This document shows positions 33,790-46,490 of a DNA stretch of 64,000 nucleotides, in pieces. The notes beneath the pieces were generated by a model. That model was not told the DNA's origin and made no database searches. It saw only the letters and a program-made list of their open reading frames with translations. The stretch's first letter is position 1, and each line of letters opens with the position of its first letter. The translations under genes and the position numbers were made by a program. This DNA comes from Cornus controversa (lineage: Eukaryota; Streptophyta; Magnoliopsida; Cornales; Cornaceae), in assembly GCA_026545225.1 (NCBI GenBank), contig CM048853.1, positions 49,959,755 to 50,023,754 on the forward strand, written 5' to 3'.

Positions 33790-33837
33790 ATTCACCAATT
33801 TGGAGTGTGCACGTACAATTGGTACAAGTTAACATAG
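33790..33837 (+). repeat. 48-bp direct repeat, right copy
   Basis: Identical to 32726-32773; see that entry. Confidence 0.95.
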
Positions 33838-34001
33838 TATCAGAACTTTCATTTCTTCAAAGAAAGACAAGTAACAAAGCCACTTATTTATGCTATTGAA
33901 TAATGTTTAGATGCAGAATATGACATCTGCTTATTTTTAACAGAAGTAATAATCATTCATGAGTTTGAGATTTTATTGCTGCAGAAATGCCCATCAGTTT
34001 T

Positions 34002-34799
34002 CTAACTAGCGTTGTCATACCAGAACTGTGCTTGAAGATAGTCAATCACCTTCTTGTCAACTTGGAATGCCTTGGCAAGAACATCATCTGAAATTGGTGG
34101 GTCCGATCCAAACACTGCATTTGCAATGGTGATAACCCCAGGATTTTGGCTGCTCAATCCAGCAAATGCCACTGCACTGGTCTTTGCCACATTGAATTGG
34201 AAGTGAATTAGTCCCTGTGGGAACACGAAAACATCTCCTGGTTTTAAGACCTTAGTGAAGAAACGATTGTCCGGATTGGAGGTGACAAAGCCGACATAGA
34301 GAGTGCCCTCCAAGACGAAAAGGACCTCAGTAGCACGCGGGTGTGTGTGGGGTGGGTTAAGGCCACCTTCAGGGGCATAGTCAATGCGTACTAAGGATAT
34401 TCCAAGAGTGTTGAGTCCTGGTAGTTGGTCTACAGATACAGCAGACACCGTCGACCCAACTGGATTCGATGTGTTTCTAGCAATATTTAGCCCCGAGAAG
34501 AAGAAATCATCTGCTACAGCAAGCTTTGGGTCCTTGCAGAACTTTCCATTCACAAACACTGCAACCAAAGAAAAGGAAATCAAGTCCAATCTAATATATA
34601 TATATATATATATATATGTATATGTAAAAATAGGAGAGGAAAATGCAAGAGATGATCATATACAATCGAGCTTGGAACTGTTAACAGCAACGCAGAAGTC
34701 CTGCAGTTGGGTAGGATCAGTGGCAGAGGCAAGTGAGAATGCAAAAGCTAACATGGCTGTGGCTAAAAGGAAGTGAATATTGCCCATCTTGATCATCAT
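34002..34799 (-). CDS. Germin-like protein, subfamily 1 type (copy GLP-A)
   Basis: Two exons on the minus strand, 34799-34664 and 34558-34002, with a 105-nt intron; 230 residues. The start ATG at 34799 is followed at once by another ([12 protein letters not shown]…). A signal peptide ends at about SLASA, giving a secreted protein. The cupin carries the germin box [10 protein letters not shown] with two His and the Glu, and HFQF with the third His: the four expected manganese ligands. Two Cys (DFCVA and FCKDP) can form the usual N-terminal disulfide. The sequon NTS in RNTSNPVG is present. It is the most diverged of the four GLPs here (APEGGLN instead of APKGLN, YDNAS end) and is in opposite orientation. 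Enzyme activity (oxalate oxidase, SOD or other) cannot be inferred from sequence. Confidence 0.95.
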
Positions 34800-34897
34800 G
34801 GTTAAGAAGCTAGTCACAAACAAGAACTCTATATTTGGACTATACTTTGCAAGATTGCTTGGGTGAGGGGTGAGAAATCTAGCAGGGGAAAGGTGGC

Positions 34898-34905
34898 TAT
34901 TTATA
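34898..34905 (-). promoter_or_regulatory. TATA box of GLP-A
   Basis: TATAAATA on the minus strand, about 100 nt upstream of the ATG, in the context CTATCTATAAATAGCCACC, which is shared by all four GLP genes. Confidence 0.85.
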
Positions 34906-37900
34906 GATAGAGAATGCTTGAGTTGGTCTACTGTTAAACCCTATGTGTCTTCAATTGTAAGATTGCTTTTGGTAAATTAAGGACAAATTTTCAACAACTA
35001 TATATATATTTCACCCACTTCTCATTTATGTTTCAGCTTAGGTCAAAATATTTCCGTTGAACTTTAATGCATGACTACGTACTTATTCAACATCATTTTT
35101 CATATCTTTGTCCTTTTAATTCTGTGATAATGCATACTTTTTTTCAAGAATGTTTAATTGTTACTTTAACAGTTAGCTGCATTATAGTATTTGCGTATTC
35201 TGGCTGATTTATTGGACCCTCTTTATGTCTGTTTATTAAAAGCATTACTGCATGACTTGTTAACAAAAAAAGGTCCCATGAAAAGGAAAGTTGATCTATT
35301 ATTTTAAAACACATTAACTTCGAGCAATCAGGAACACCTCCTATATATGCTCTTTGTTTTTTTTTTTTTTGAAAGATGGAATCCTAAGTAACTTTTTATC
35401 AGTTACACAATACAATATATCGATTACACAACATGTGATATAAAATTGTTACGATTACGCATGCATCATCACTAGAGGATTCGGGTTCAACTTCGAGGAT
35501 GTGAAAGACTTGAATAACAACTACAGTTATAAAGTTTCGATTCTCCTCCCTTAGTCCCTTGAGACCAGCCTCACTGATTTTTTTTTTTTTTATATAATTA
35601 AAACTGGCACGAGGTTGCTAGATGTAACAACCTATTTGAAGTTTAAGAAAATATTTCTGCAGGCAAAATTTTCTTATATATATATATATATATCTTAAAG
35701 TATTTGGATTTTGTTTTTATTGTATCCAACTTTCATGAACATTGCACCTTGTGCAATGACAAGTGCCTTAGTCCAAAAGTGAGACCCCGCTCAAATGGGA
35801 GCCTTGTGCACAATTTTTTTTTTTTTATCTAACTTTCATGAAGACTTCAAAGGCAGAGCTAGAATTTTTTACTTTAGTTTGACATGGAGGGTTAGAGTTC
35901 AGAAAGAAAGTTATATATAAAACTGAACAAATTAATTAACCATATTTCAAGTTATAAAATTGAATTTTTGTTTGGATTCAAACCCACGTTTTCACACTTA
36001 AAAAGCTTTTATAAACAAACAATGGCAAGTGGTTCAAAACCTAGCAGGGGTAAAATAAAACTGGGCTTAACGACGATGCATTATAAAGGAAACAATGTAG
36101 TCTTAAGACAGTGATATATGCCAAGAGTTGGCTGCTAAAATTTTCAGTCTTCTAGTTTGATCATTTTAATGTAGGGAAATACTAAACGTCATAAAATTTT
36201 ATCATGAATTGTCTTCATGAATGATGTGGCAAGTTATAATATCATTGACATTCCGTGTATGAAAAAAATTCCACCAATACTAACTCACCATTTAATTGTC
36301 ACATCATTCAAGATAAAAATTCATGAAATATTTTCATGACGTGTAACATTACTCTTTAATGTATACTTACAATATATAATATTGGGTACATTGGAATGGA
36401 ATGAATGAATGCCGAGAGAAAAGCAAATAACATATTTAATTAAGTTTTAACCGTAATTTTTTTTTTTTGAAAGGTTGTAACACAATTATTTTGAGAGAGA
36501 ACTATCACGGTAATTTTAAGCACTATTACTAACAAACTATTTTATCTCTGACATCCCTTCTCTCTTGCACATCTCTCTGTATGAGTTACAATTGTACGTG
36601 GACATTTGAGTAAGCAGTACCACTTTCCCATATCACTGTTTCAAGTTTCAATCCAACTTAACAAAGCCCTGTACAAATTTTTGGCATCAATTTTATGAAT
36701 TCTCTCGCTTTCATCTACTATAACTTCTCCTTTTTTGGGTTGGTAAGCAACACCACACAAGAATCATACACACGGCACTGTTATATGTGGTGTTCTAACT
36801 GCTCACCTTCTCTTTGATGAGATCTCATACCATTTTGAGCCAATCATTCATGTGATTATTAATCAAAATTCAACTACTCCACACAATTTTATATCGTTTT
36901 TGAAAAATAATTTATCGGATGAGTTCAACAAACTGGGAATGATTGGGCTCCACCACTGACATTGTCAGTCATATCACTCTAATTTTCAAACTAGAAAGCA
37001 TGAATATGGACACAGAATACGGGTATAACATAACACGGATATGATGATACAGAAATTTTTTAAAAAATAGGACATGAACACGGCGATAATACGGCTATAA
37101 AATAATAATATAATATATTAATATATATTAATTATTCAACGAAAAAAAGACTACATTACATAAATACTTCAATTTATCATCAAGTAATTAAAAACCAAAC
37201 CAAAATAAACAAATATATTAAAAAATCACTTATTTAGTCCTCATCATATATTTACTTTAGATTTTTAATCATAACTTAGTCATGTATAATTTCGTTTTGA
37301 AATACTTGAATATATATCACTATTACAAAGTATTCGATACGTGTTCGAGGAGTGTCCTAAAAACAAAAATGTCAGAATACTTCTATAAAGTATCCAAAGA
37401 GTGTTTAAGTGTTGACACAATTTTCAAGTGTTTAATACGAGTACAATACCTTCGATAAAGTATTCGTGCTCTCTAACTTCCAAATGATATGTAAATGCTC
37501 ATCTGTTTTTTACTACAGGTCTTCTCTTTTCCTACCATCCTCTTCAACATGCATGGGTCATCTCACTCCTCTTCAACGCAAGATTTATTGGATTCATACG
37601 TGGACAATCCAAGGAAAGGAAAACTGAAAGCGAAAGGAAAGGAAAAAAAGATTAGGGTGTTGTTGTAAGATAAGGATGGGGGTGTGGAAAACTGAAACTG
37701 ATCATTAAGAAAAGGTTAAATATTTGAAAGAGTTTTTTTTGTTGGGACAAATTAATATTCCTTTGTTCCGCACAAGGGAACCACATCACAAGCAAACATA
37801 GGAAAATATTCATTTTTAACTGTCTCTTGAGTCTTCTATGGCCAGGTGGCATGCCTAGTTTTATTCCTAACAATACTTTGGTATTGTAGGATTATCAAAG

Positions 37901-38108
37901 CAGTTTAAAGTTTGTTTAGAGGTGGACTTGTGGTTAGAAGCTTTAATCACACTCATATTGCCCTAATACCAGAAGTTTAGAAAACCTCCGCAATGTGTCA
38001 CTTCATAACTCTCTGGAATTTGGTTTACAAAATTATTTCTCTAGATCATTAGTGAGATAGTAAATTGTATTACCAATTCAAGAAAAGATGTTATTTTTAA
38101 TTAAAAAT
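34906..38108. other. Intergenic region upstream of GLP-A
   Basis: AT-rich, 3.2 kb. It contains a MITE-like inverted repeat at about 36174-36357, microsatellites (35340s T run, 35670-35690 AT) and many A/T runs. The longest open frames have no recognisable product. No gene is supported. Confidence 0.5.
36174..36357. mobile_element. MITE-like element with long terminal inverted repeats
   Basis: The left arm (…actaaacgtcataaaatttt, cttcatgaatgatgtggcaa) and right arm (ttgtcacatcattcaagata, aaatattttcatgacgtgta) are imperfect reverse complements of about 58 bp, separated by about 65 bp of AT-rich DNA. Non-coding. Exact ends and TSD not settled. Confidence 0.6.
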
Positions 38109-39531
38109 TGTTGGGCAACCTAAAGGAGCGAATATCGAGATCCAATGAAAATTAATAAAACAATTACAAACAAACACAAAATATAAAGTGATTCGACCAA
38201 AACTGACCTTCATCCACGAATAAGAAAAGATTCTACTATAACCATGTGTATGCCTTTTTACCACGTATCACTCCATGAACCTATATCATTGCTATCGGTA
38301 CTATTGGTGTTTTTCCCACTCTATCAACCCATAAATTATTTTTAGTCATCAACTCTCTCATGAGACTATATTTCTCTCAATATGAGGAGTAACCTAAGTA
38401 CCTATTTATAGAGTTTCAAACCCAATTCTTTGTTGCATAAATATTACAATTCCTTGGAACCTGGACTTGTTTAATAAGAAATTCTCTAACAAAATATAAC
38501 GATCTAAAATCGAAACCTAATTAAACTAAGAATTTGAGACACAATTCCGAACAATTTTTGCTTTGACTCAAATTTTATCTGGTCAACAATCATCGCTTCC
38601 CACAACATTGATCAAAATAATTCATTGCATCTTCAATCTTGTACACAAATCAAATCACTCTTTAGGGACTTCCACCCATAGACCATTTATGCGACCTAAT
38701 TTAGGGACTTTTCATCCAAAGAGCCAATTCTTCCTAGTTTGATTTAGGGACTTTCAGTTACGGAGTTAGTTCCTCCTTACTATTCAAATTGCATACCAAA
38801 ATGTCACGATCCTCCTACAAAACTCTGATTGTCCACACTATACACTCCTCGATCAGTCAAACCTCCAAGGTTCCACCTTAACTACTAGAGCTCTACGCCA
38901 TAAAATCCATTACGATTTTCTGACCATCGTGACTAAACAAGCTAACTGATTGACTACACCAGCAGCTGAAACTTGTTGCAACACATGTTAAGACTTCTTG
39001 TGTTTTATGGATATCTTTTGATCACCTTCGGCTCTGATACCAATTTGTTGGGGCAATCAAACAAGACGAATATTGACATCTAATGAAAGCCAACAAAGTA
39101 ATCACACACAAACACAAGACATAACATGATTCGGCCAAAACCGGCCTACGTCCAAATATGAGAATATTCCACTATGATTCTTTAGAGATATTACAACAAT
39201 AGAACACCAATGCCTCATACATGCATTTTCACTATGTACCACTCCATGAGCCTGTCGATCTCCTCGCTACCAGTGCCATCGGTGTTTTTCCTACTCTACC
39301 AATCCATAAACTATATCTACCTATTAACTCCCTCATGAGACTATATCTCTCTCCATCTCACAAAGTAACCTAGGTACTTATTTATAGAGTTCTAAACTCA
39401 ATTTCTTATTGTAGAAAGATTACAATTTCTTAAAAAAATCCAAGACTTGTCTAATAAGAAATTTTCTAACAAAATACAGTTCTAAAATAAAACACTAATT
39501 AAATTAGGAATTGGAGACACAATTTCGAGCA
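38109..39531 (-). mobile_element. Non-autonomous LTR retroelement (TRIM-like) with TSD
   Basis: Diverged LTRs at 38109-38553 and 39046-39531, both TGTTGGG...CA. The initiator-Met primer site TGGTATCAGAGC on the minus strand lies just inside the right LTR (39031-39042). The TSD AAAAT is present at 38104-38108 and 39532-39536. The internal region is 492 bp without coding capacity. The LTRs differ at many sites and by an indel, so the insertion is old. Orientation is minus. Confidence 0.9.
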
Positions 39532-40707
39532 AAAATGAAGACACTCTTCTACATGAGCAGGAGAATTGTTGGTTGAAATAGGTTGTGACTTCTATCATTT
39601 GATGTTCTGAGATTAATTGACCATACCATGTAAGTGGTGTTATGATGTTGTATACTTGTATCACTAATAAATCCAAGTTCTAATTCTATGGATAGCATAG
39701 GCATACTGAGTTTGACAGTGGTAAATGAGTAAACAAGTTATGGGTTGTGACTGGAGTGTATCATATTCATTATTCAGTTATTGTAATCAGTGAGCCCCAA
39801 GGTTAAACCAGAGTCCTCAATGGGGCAATGACCTTAAGGGACCCCCTCTACCCTTGTTTATTTCTTCTATGCGCATTAGGCTTCCCTTTACTATCACAAG
39901 TAGCAGAACAATTTCACATTTGTCTTTGGCAGACTATACCATTCTCTTTTGTGGATCAGCTACAGAAGGAGACTGGCACATGCTGTGTCAGTTTTAATCA
40001 TGTCCTGCTTCAAATTTCCACAGAGCTTATCTAAGAATACAAACTCCCTTCAGAAATTCTGGTGTGGAACAGAAGGATGAGAGAAGACTTTCCTTAGTTG
40101 GGACTTATTGAGCAAAGAAAAAAGCAGATGGTGGGTTAGACTTTAATTAGTGATTGTAAAAGGTTCAACCAAACTCTATCAGCGAATAAAAGGTGGAAAT
40201 TACTAAAAGTATTTTATCTCTTGTATTTTTATTTACTGTTAATTTACATTTTATTGTTAGTATTATTCATATTTTAAAAGTTGTCCAACTTTTGTATGTT
40301 TCTCAATTATAAAGCTTTATGTATTATGTTGTGTAAATTATGAAGTGTAATAGTATTAGAAAATTTCCTGAACACATTCATCAAAGGTTTCTATCCATAA
40401 GTTAGCTCAGTAGAAGTCAGTTTTCTTGCTGGAGAGCAAGCAGCCTCAGTTCCCCTTTTACAGGGGGGGCTTTGTTCCTGTTTGCTTTAGTTAAAGCTTG
40501 ATATTCATTGTTTCAAATATTCCTTAATAGCTGTAAGCTTTTAGAGCAATTGGCAATCTAACACCCTTATGAGTGTGTGTATATATATTAGTGTATTGGC
40601 ATGTCCACGGTGTTTCAAAATCGTGACCGTTAGATGGTTAGATAGACTGATTTTAGAACCTAAATAGGCAAATACATTTTAGACCAACCTTAAATGTTAT
40701 ATTTAGA
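39532..40707. other. Intergenic region before the GLP-B duplicon
   Basis: No gene recognised. A stretch near 39790-39850 (ccccaaggttaaaccagagt, caatggggcaatgacctt) resembles one near 51640-51690 (ccctcaatgaggtagcgcc) only loosely and may be an old repeat. Confidence 0.45.
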
Positions 40708-41154
40708 CTTAAGAGAGTCAGTTTCATATAAGAGGACGATGTATGTGCTTAGAAATAAGAGAGAATTTACAGTCCACAAAAACGGAGGAAGGTAAGCCGC
40801 CCCGTGGAGTGTTTATAATTTCAAAAGAGTCCACTGAGATATGGGAGAGAGAGAGGGAGGCAAGTGCAACTTATATATATATATATATTGATTAATTCAC
40901 CTTCCTTGGATTGTTTAATCACTCAGATTTGTCAAATTTATCAACCACATTAAGGTGCAGGCCTCATTACCCGAATACACGGAAATTGAGTATGGTTTGG
41001 CCTTCTCTGGTTTATTTTGAGTCTACGTGGGATTTTGGCACGCCAGAGCGAAGTTTTCAAATCGCGAATACAATGATGCAAATGAGCAATTCAACATCTA
41101 TGAAAATATATATATATAAAAGAAGAGGAATATATGATAAACTTGGATATGAAA

Positions 41155-41194
41155 AATGACCACTTCAATATGTTGATCAGTTGAAGTGGTCATT
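41155..41194 (+). promoter_or_regulatory. Conserved 40-nt stem-loop upstream of GLP-B
   Basis: Arms AATGACCACTTCAA and TTGAAGTGGTCATT (14 bp, perfect) around a 12-nt loop. About 260 nt upstream of the ATG. The same stem recurs upstream of GLP-C and twice upstream of GLP-D. Function unknown; it could be a protein-binding palindrome, a cruciform or a transposon relic. Confidence 0.8.
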
Positions 41195-41374
41195 ATTAAA
41201 GTCTTCAAGATATAAATATGTCGTTGTAAGCTGAGGAATATAATTGAGAAGTGGCGTATAATGGTTTTAGAAGAACAATTCCTACTTGAAATAGAAAAAA
41301 AAAAAAAAAAAAAGACTAACCATTGAACACATTGACATAGGGAAGCACATTGACTAATTCAAGTACTCTTTATC

Positions 41375-41382
41375 TATAAATA
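41375..41382 (+). promoter_or_regulatory. TATA box of GLP-B
   Basis: TATAAATA in TATCTATAAATAGCCACC, 69 nt before the ATG. It lies within a core promoter and leader segment nearly identical among GLP-B, C and D. Confidence 0.85.
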
Positions 41383-41450
41383 GCCACCTTTCTGCTGCTA
41401 GATTTTCTCACCTTTCACCCAAGCAAATCTTACAAAGAATAAGCTTAACA

Positions 41451-42233
41451 ATGATTAAGATAAGCTTTCACTTCCTTGTAGCCACAACCATCTTGGCTTT
41501 TGCTTTGTCACTAGCCTATGCTTCTGATCCTAGCCCTCTCCAGGACCTCTGTGTTGCTCTTAATGATTCCAAGTCTGCTGGTATATGTTCTATCTCTCTC
41601 TTCTTATTTTGTGTGTGTATTTGCTTTTGATTTCCTTATATATATAGATTCTTATGTATAACACCTATTCCTTTGGGTGCAGTGTTTGTGAATGGGAAGG
41701 TTTGCAAGGACCCAAAGCTTGCCACAGCCAATGATTTCTTCTACTCAGGGCTCAATATTCCCAGAAGCACATCGAATCCAGTTGGTTCGACTGTCACTCC
41801 TGTGAATGTTGCTCAAATACCAGGGCTCAACACTCTCGGTATATCCTTGGTACGCGTTGACTATGCACCTAAAGGCCTCAACCCACCCCACACGCACCCG
41901 CGTGCTACTGAAATCCTTGTTGTCTTGGAGGGCACTCTCTATGTTGGCTTTGTCACCTCCAATCCTGAAAATCGTCTCTTCACGAAGGTCCTTTATCCTG
42001 GAGACGTTTTCGTGTTCCCAGAGGGGCTAGTTCACTTCCAATTCAATGTGGGAAAGACCAAGGCAGTGGCATTTGCTGGACTAAGCAGCCAAAATCCTGG
42101 GGTGATCACCATTGCAAACGCTGTGTTTGGGTCGAACCCAAAGATTTCTGCTGATGTTCTTACCAAGGCATTCCAGGTTGACAAGAAGGTGGTTGACTAT
42201 CTTCAGGGACAGTTCTGGTGGGACAACAATTAG
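41451..42233 (+). CDS. Germin-like protein, subfamily 1 type (copy GLP-B)
   Basis: Exons 41451-41580 and 41683-42233, a 102-nt intron, 226 residues. A signal peptide ([20 protein letters not shown]…) precedes [13 protein letters not shown]. The cupin has the germin box [10 protein letters not shown] and HFQFNVG with all metal ligands, and Cys in DLCVA and VCKDP. Exon 2 encodes exactly the same protein as GLP-C; only a few silent differences occur, all near its 5' end. Unlike GLP-A and GLP-D, the usual N-glycosylation sequon is lost (RSTSNPVG instead of RNTSNPVG). Exon 1 has L where the others have F (QDLC versus QDFC). A polyadenylation-type AATAAA is at 42259-42264. Secreted, cell-wall role by family; activity not deducible. 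Confidence 0.96.
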
Positions 42234-42470
42234 ACTTACTTATGGGCATTTCTACAACAATAAAAGAAATCCCATTAATGATTTTTTTTTTTCATTTTGT
42301 TAACAATAAGTAGATTTCATGCCATCTTCTGTTCCTAATCATATTTCAATAGCATAAAGAAGTGGGCTTGTTATATATGTACTACTCATTTGTTACAAAA
42401 GGTTTTCTCATAATATAATCATTTGTTTATTAATAAACACCCCATCTGTTCTCTTTGCAATATACAGTTA

Positions 42471-42505
<35 letters not shown>

Positions 42506-42744
42506 TGGCAAGAACAGAGTGCATTGCTAGTAGATTTGCAATGGATCCCCAAGCATTCAGATTAATATTACTTGAGCATTGACTTCAAATAGAGATAAAG
42601 AATGTATGTACCGAAGAAGACTCATATTGCTCTGATATGCACTGAAGATAAAACATTGCCAGTTTACTATATGGATTGGATAAAGTACAGTTCTCCGTTA
42701 AATTGTGATGGGGTGTGTAGATATTAAAAAATTACATGATGAAC

Positions 42745-43368
42745 TGATCCAGGAAGATCAAAGTAAGAGGATGCTGAGTTGTCAGATAGCACGTTGATGG
42801 CCCTGAGTTACTATGAGTTGGCAGATGAGCGCGAAGATGACAGGAAATCGTGATATTTTTCCTAATTGGCACAGTTTTGGGTGCATTTCGGTATTTTGGC
42901 CATAACTTTGGCTACGAGTATCAGAATCGCTACTATGACCACAATTCGGAAAACTCTCTTCGGCGCACATGTCATGGCCACCAAGCTGTCATTTTCGATG
43001 TCAAAATCCACTGTTTTCCCTTTCAAATCCCCATTTTTAGTTATTTTTTTCCGTTTATAGTAATATTTCTTTTGTCATTTAGGAAGTGATTCTGAACTTG
43101 ATTTGGGCTAGATTTTTAGCAGAGTATTTTTTTTATTACGTATTTCCTTTTGGTATGATTATTGGGATTTTGCTATTTTTGGTAAAATTTCGATATTGAC
43201 CTTTTTTTTAGCTATTGTGGGCTGATATTGACGTGATTTTGATTTTGATAATATTGGATTGAATACCAGAGGGTTTTCTCTGTGTTTTGGGCAATTCTCC
43301 TGTGTTCTTCCCTGTGAATTACCTGTTGACACTAGTTTACAGACTAATCACTATTCTGTTCGGTGTCA
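42745..43368 (+). mobile_element. Solo LTR (624 bp) with perfect TSD
   Basis: Runs TGATCCAGG...GGTGTCA, flanked by TGAAC at 42740-42744 and 43369-43373. It aligns along its length with the LTR at 33153-33789 (shared cataactttggctac, atgaccacaattcgg, aatcactattctgt) but is more diverged. No internal region. It lies in transposon DNA that interrupts the GLP-B 3' flank. Confidence 0.93.
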
Positions 43369-43373
43369 TGAAC

Positions 43374-44288
43374 CCAAACTATAATTTAAACTTATTTTCA
43401 GTTTAGTACACTTTGGAATGTTGTTCAATGAGTCAGATAATTTGAAATCCAAACCCACTACAAATAAATGGGTCATGGGCTGATTCAAATTATCTAAAAA
43501 TATCCAAACACACTTGAAAATAGGTCAAATGGATAATTAAATATATATATATATACATATATAATTATCATCAAAGATAATTATTATATATATATTGGAT
43601 AATTATCACAGTTATCATAAAGGATAATTATAGAATAATTATTAGAAGAAAAGAAAGTTACAAATCTACCCTTCCAAGAAGTCTATAAATAGAGGTAGAG
43701 GGTGAAGAGAAGGAGGGAGGAGACTGATAGAATACTGAAGCTCTGCCAGACTCTGTCTTCAATTAAAACTTGAAGTTCTGAAGACATACATTCATCCAAC
43801 TTTCAAAGTCTTGAAGAAAAATAGCAACAAACATATTCAAAGTCATGCTGTTCTTCCTTTATAATTCAACAAATTCAAAGAATCATCAACAAAACTGTTC
43901 GATATCAAGCTTCTTCAGCCCTTGATCAGAAATTCTCACCGACTTTCTTTAACAACAAACACTTGAAGAGGACTCTCAGCAACCCGATTTAAGATCAAGC
44001 TCTAGTAGCCCTTGAATCCGGATCAGCAACAAGAAGACTCCTAGATAAAGCTGAAACTCTGCAGGATTCTTCACTTTAAATCCAAAGCTCCAAATCATCT
44101 AAATCCTGAAGGAGAAGAATAATAAGCACATCATCCACGTACCGTTCTTCACCAAAGTTTCAATCCAATTCAAAATCAAGCTCTAGTATCCCTTGAAGTA
44201 GGATCACCAAGGAGATCGAATCAGAGGAATTTGTTTTTCTTTTGTAAAGATCCACAGAGATTTGTAACCCATATTTCTTGAAATTAAT
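43374..44288 (+). mobile_element. LTR-like segment with TATA box, family not assigned
   Basis: Part of the DNA inserted between 42706 and 46866 relative to the GLP-C duplicon. It has TATAAATA at 43684-43691 followed by a purine-rich leader (gaagagaaggagggaggaga), as in an LTR or promoter. Repeated phrases occur downstream (caagctctagtagcccttga, caagctctagtatcccttga; near 43998 and 44180). No coding region is seen. Confidence 0.45.
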
Positions 44289-44355
44289 TAATATATTTGA
44301 TATATTTGACCACGTGTTTTGATCTTATTTTCATACTCGAAATTTGTGTGTATAG
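44289..44355 (+). repeat. 67-bp direct repeat, left copy
   Basis: Begins taatatatttgatatatttg and ends gtgtatag. Identical to 46510-46576, which begins at the base after the CACTA terminus. Confidence 0.95.
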
Positions 44356-45643
44356 TAATGTATGAGAAAATACCCAAACAGTAGCATGAACTGTGCCATT
44401 TTCGCACTAAAGAAACAAGCCCAACCCGTCTTTCCAAGTGGGCTTGAAAAACTACCAAACAAGAAAACAAAACAATCATGAACAATTGAAAGGAAACAGG
44501 GTGAAGCCATCTCTCCAAACTAACCAAATCAAATAGATGAAGTGTCTTAACTTAAATTTCCAAATTAATAAAATCTCCCAAACCAAGCAGTGAAAACCAT
44601 GTTGACACCACATCAAGAAAATGAGGCCATCCTATATTACCTTTTTGTTCTTCTTCCTCCCCTTTTTGTTCTTCTATTCTTATTCTCTGGCTATGAAGAG
44701 GGAAAAGAAAAAAATGAGGCTACTATTTTTTCTTCTTCTTCCTCCCCTTTTTGTTCTTCTGTTCTTATTCTCTGGAGAGACACAAATAAATAAATAAATA
44801 TTTAGGACATATACTATATATAAATAAATCACTTAAAATTGAAACTACCTTATACAAAACAGCACATATATGATATATCCATATATATGTAAATTAATAT
44901 TCATATATAGAAGTTACTTGTTGGTTTTTTTTTTCCACCAGAAAGAGTCACAAAAAATTTCTTATAAACAATGTGAGTACGCTGCATATCATTTTCCTTT
45001 CCAAAAATGACATAAATATATATATGGGGATTATTGAAAAATATATAAAAAATAAATAGAGAAATCATTTTGTTCTAGAAAAAGTAAAAAAAAATTAGAG
45101 GGAAACCTACCAATGTAATTGAAAGGAAGTGAACTTGTAGACTTTGTAAACACCACATAACACTAGCAAATATCCAAGTTGTCCTATTTATATTGCGCCA
45201 TAACTAATCATCCAGAAAAAAAACCCATTTCAAATATCCAAATCCTGATTAAGAAAAAATAATAATAAAAGAATAGTGCAACATTACCACGAGGAGTTGC
45301 CCACGCCACCTTTATCAGAAGAGACAACAATTATATCTTTAATCCCATCAATCTTGAGGCTTTGGGCATTCACCCCCTTTCCACTCTGTGTCGCATAACC
45401 CCTGACAGTTCCTAGCTTCTTCAATAAACACAGCCAGTGAGTGAGAAAAAACACTCCATTTCTTTGTAATCATAAACTAAAAGAAAAATAATAATAAAAT
45501 AAAACAATAAATTGAGGACAAAAATCACTCTCAGCATACTCTGTTTGTCACAATCATTGAACCAAACTCACTATTTGAGATTGTGTTCTTGTGTGTGCGT
45601 TTATGTTTATGTTCATGTGTGTGTGAGAGAGAGAGATACAAAC

Positions 45644-45645
<2 letters not shown>

Positions 45646-45694
<49 letters not shown>
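45646..45694. repeat. (AT)n microsatellite
   Basis: About 24 uninterrupted AT dinucleotides. Flanked on the left by a GT and GA tract. Confidence 0.97.
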
Positions 45695-45695
<1 letters not shown>

Positions 45696-46104
45696 CAGAG
45701 AGATATAGAGAGAAAGAAATTAATACCTTGTAAATTCGTTCAATCAGGGATCCATTGCTTGCTAGAAGAGCTCTACAAATGGAATGCGAGTGAGAAATTG
45801 AACCGAGAGAGGGAAGTAACTTCACAGAGAGTGAGAGATTGGGGCTTCGATAGAGAAAGAAAGGGATCTGATGGATACAAAAGAGAGAAATCTAGGGCTT
45901 CACGGTAGATGTAAGAGAGAGATTGGGGTTTGAGGGTTAGGGCTATCTTCGTTTACAACTTTCAGGGCTTCAAGCAGAGTCTCTCTTTAAGTTAAAATTT
46001 GCAAACCTTAAAGACATGTATTCGCATCTGGAAAGGGTAAGGCGTAAGGAAAGTTCTGGCGCTATATTTCCCGCTGAAAATTTTGGTGACCAAAACTTCT
46101 AAGG

Positions 46105-46490
46105 ATTTAGTGACGGTTTTTAATGTACCGTCCTTAAAGGGTGTGCTATACTGACGGTAAATCTTTTAAGGACAGGCAAAAACTGTCACTAAAAGTCCTA
46201 TTTTGGACTGTCACTAAAGGACTGTTATTAGTGACGGTTTTTTTGTACTGTCACTAAAGGATTGTTATTAGTGACGGTTCTTTGGACTGTCACTAAAGGA
46301 CTGTTATTAGTGACGGTTTTTTTGGACTATCACTAAAGGACTGTTATTAGTGACGGTTTTTTGGATTATTAGTGACGGTTTTTGGACTGTCACTAAAGGA
46401 CTGTTATTAGTGACGGTTTTTTTGGACTGTCACTAAAGGATTATTATTAGTGACGGTTTTTTGGACTGTCACTAAAGGACTGTTCCTAAA
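46105..46490. repeat. CACTA subterminal repeat array
   Basis: About seven units of 50-55 bp built from tagtgacggttttttggact and gtcactaaaggactgttatt; each holds the motif in both orientations (TAGTGAC and GTCACTA). The units differ by single bases and indels. Confidence 0.9.

Noticed and set aside
34384-34776. 130-codon plus-strand open frame
   Set aside because: Antisense of GLP-A spanning its intron and AT repeat.
45512-45825. Open frames across the AT microsatellite
   Set aside because: Low-complexity YIYIYI translations of an (AT)n tract.
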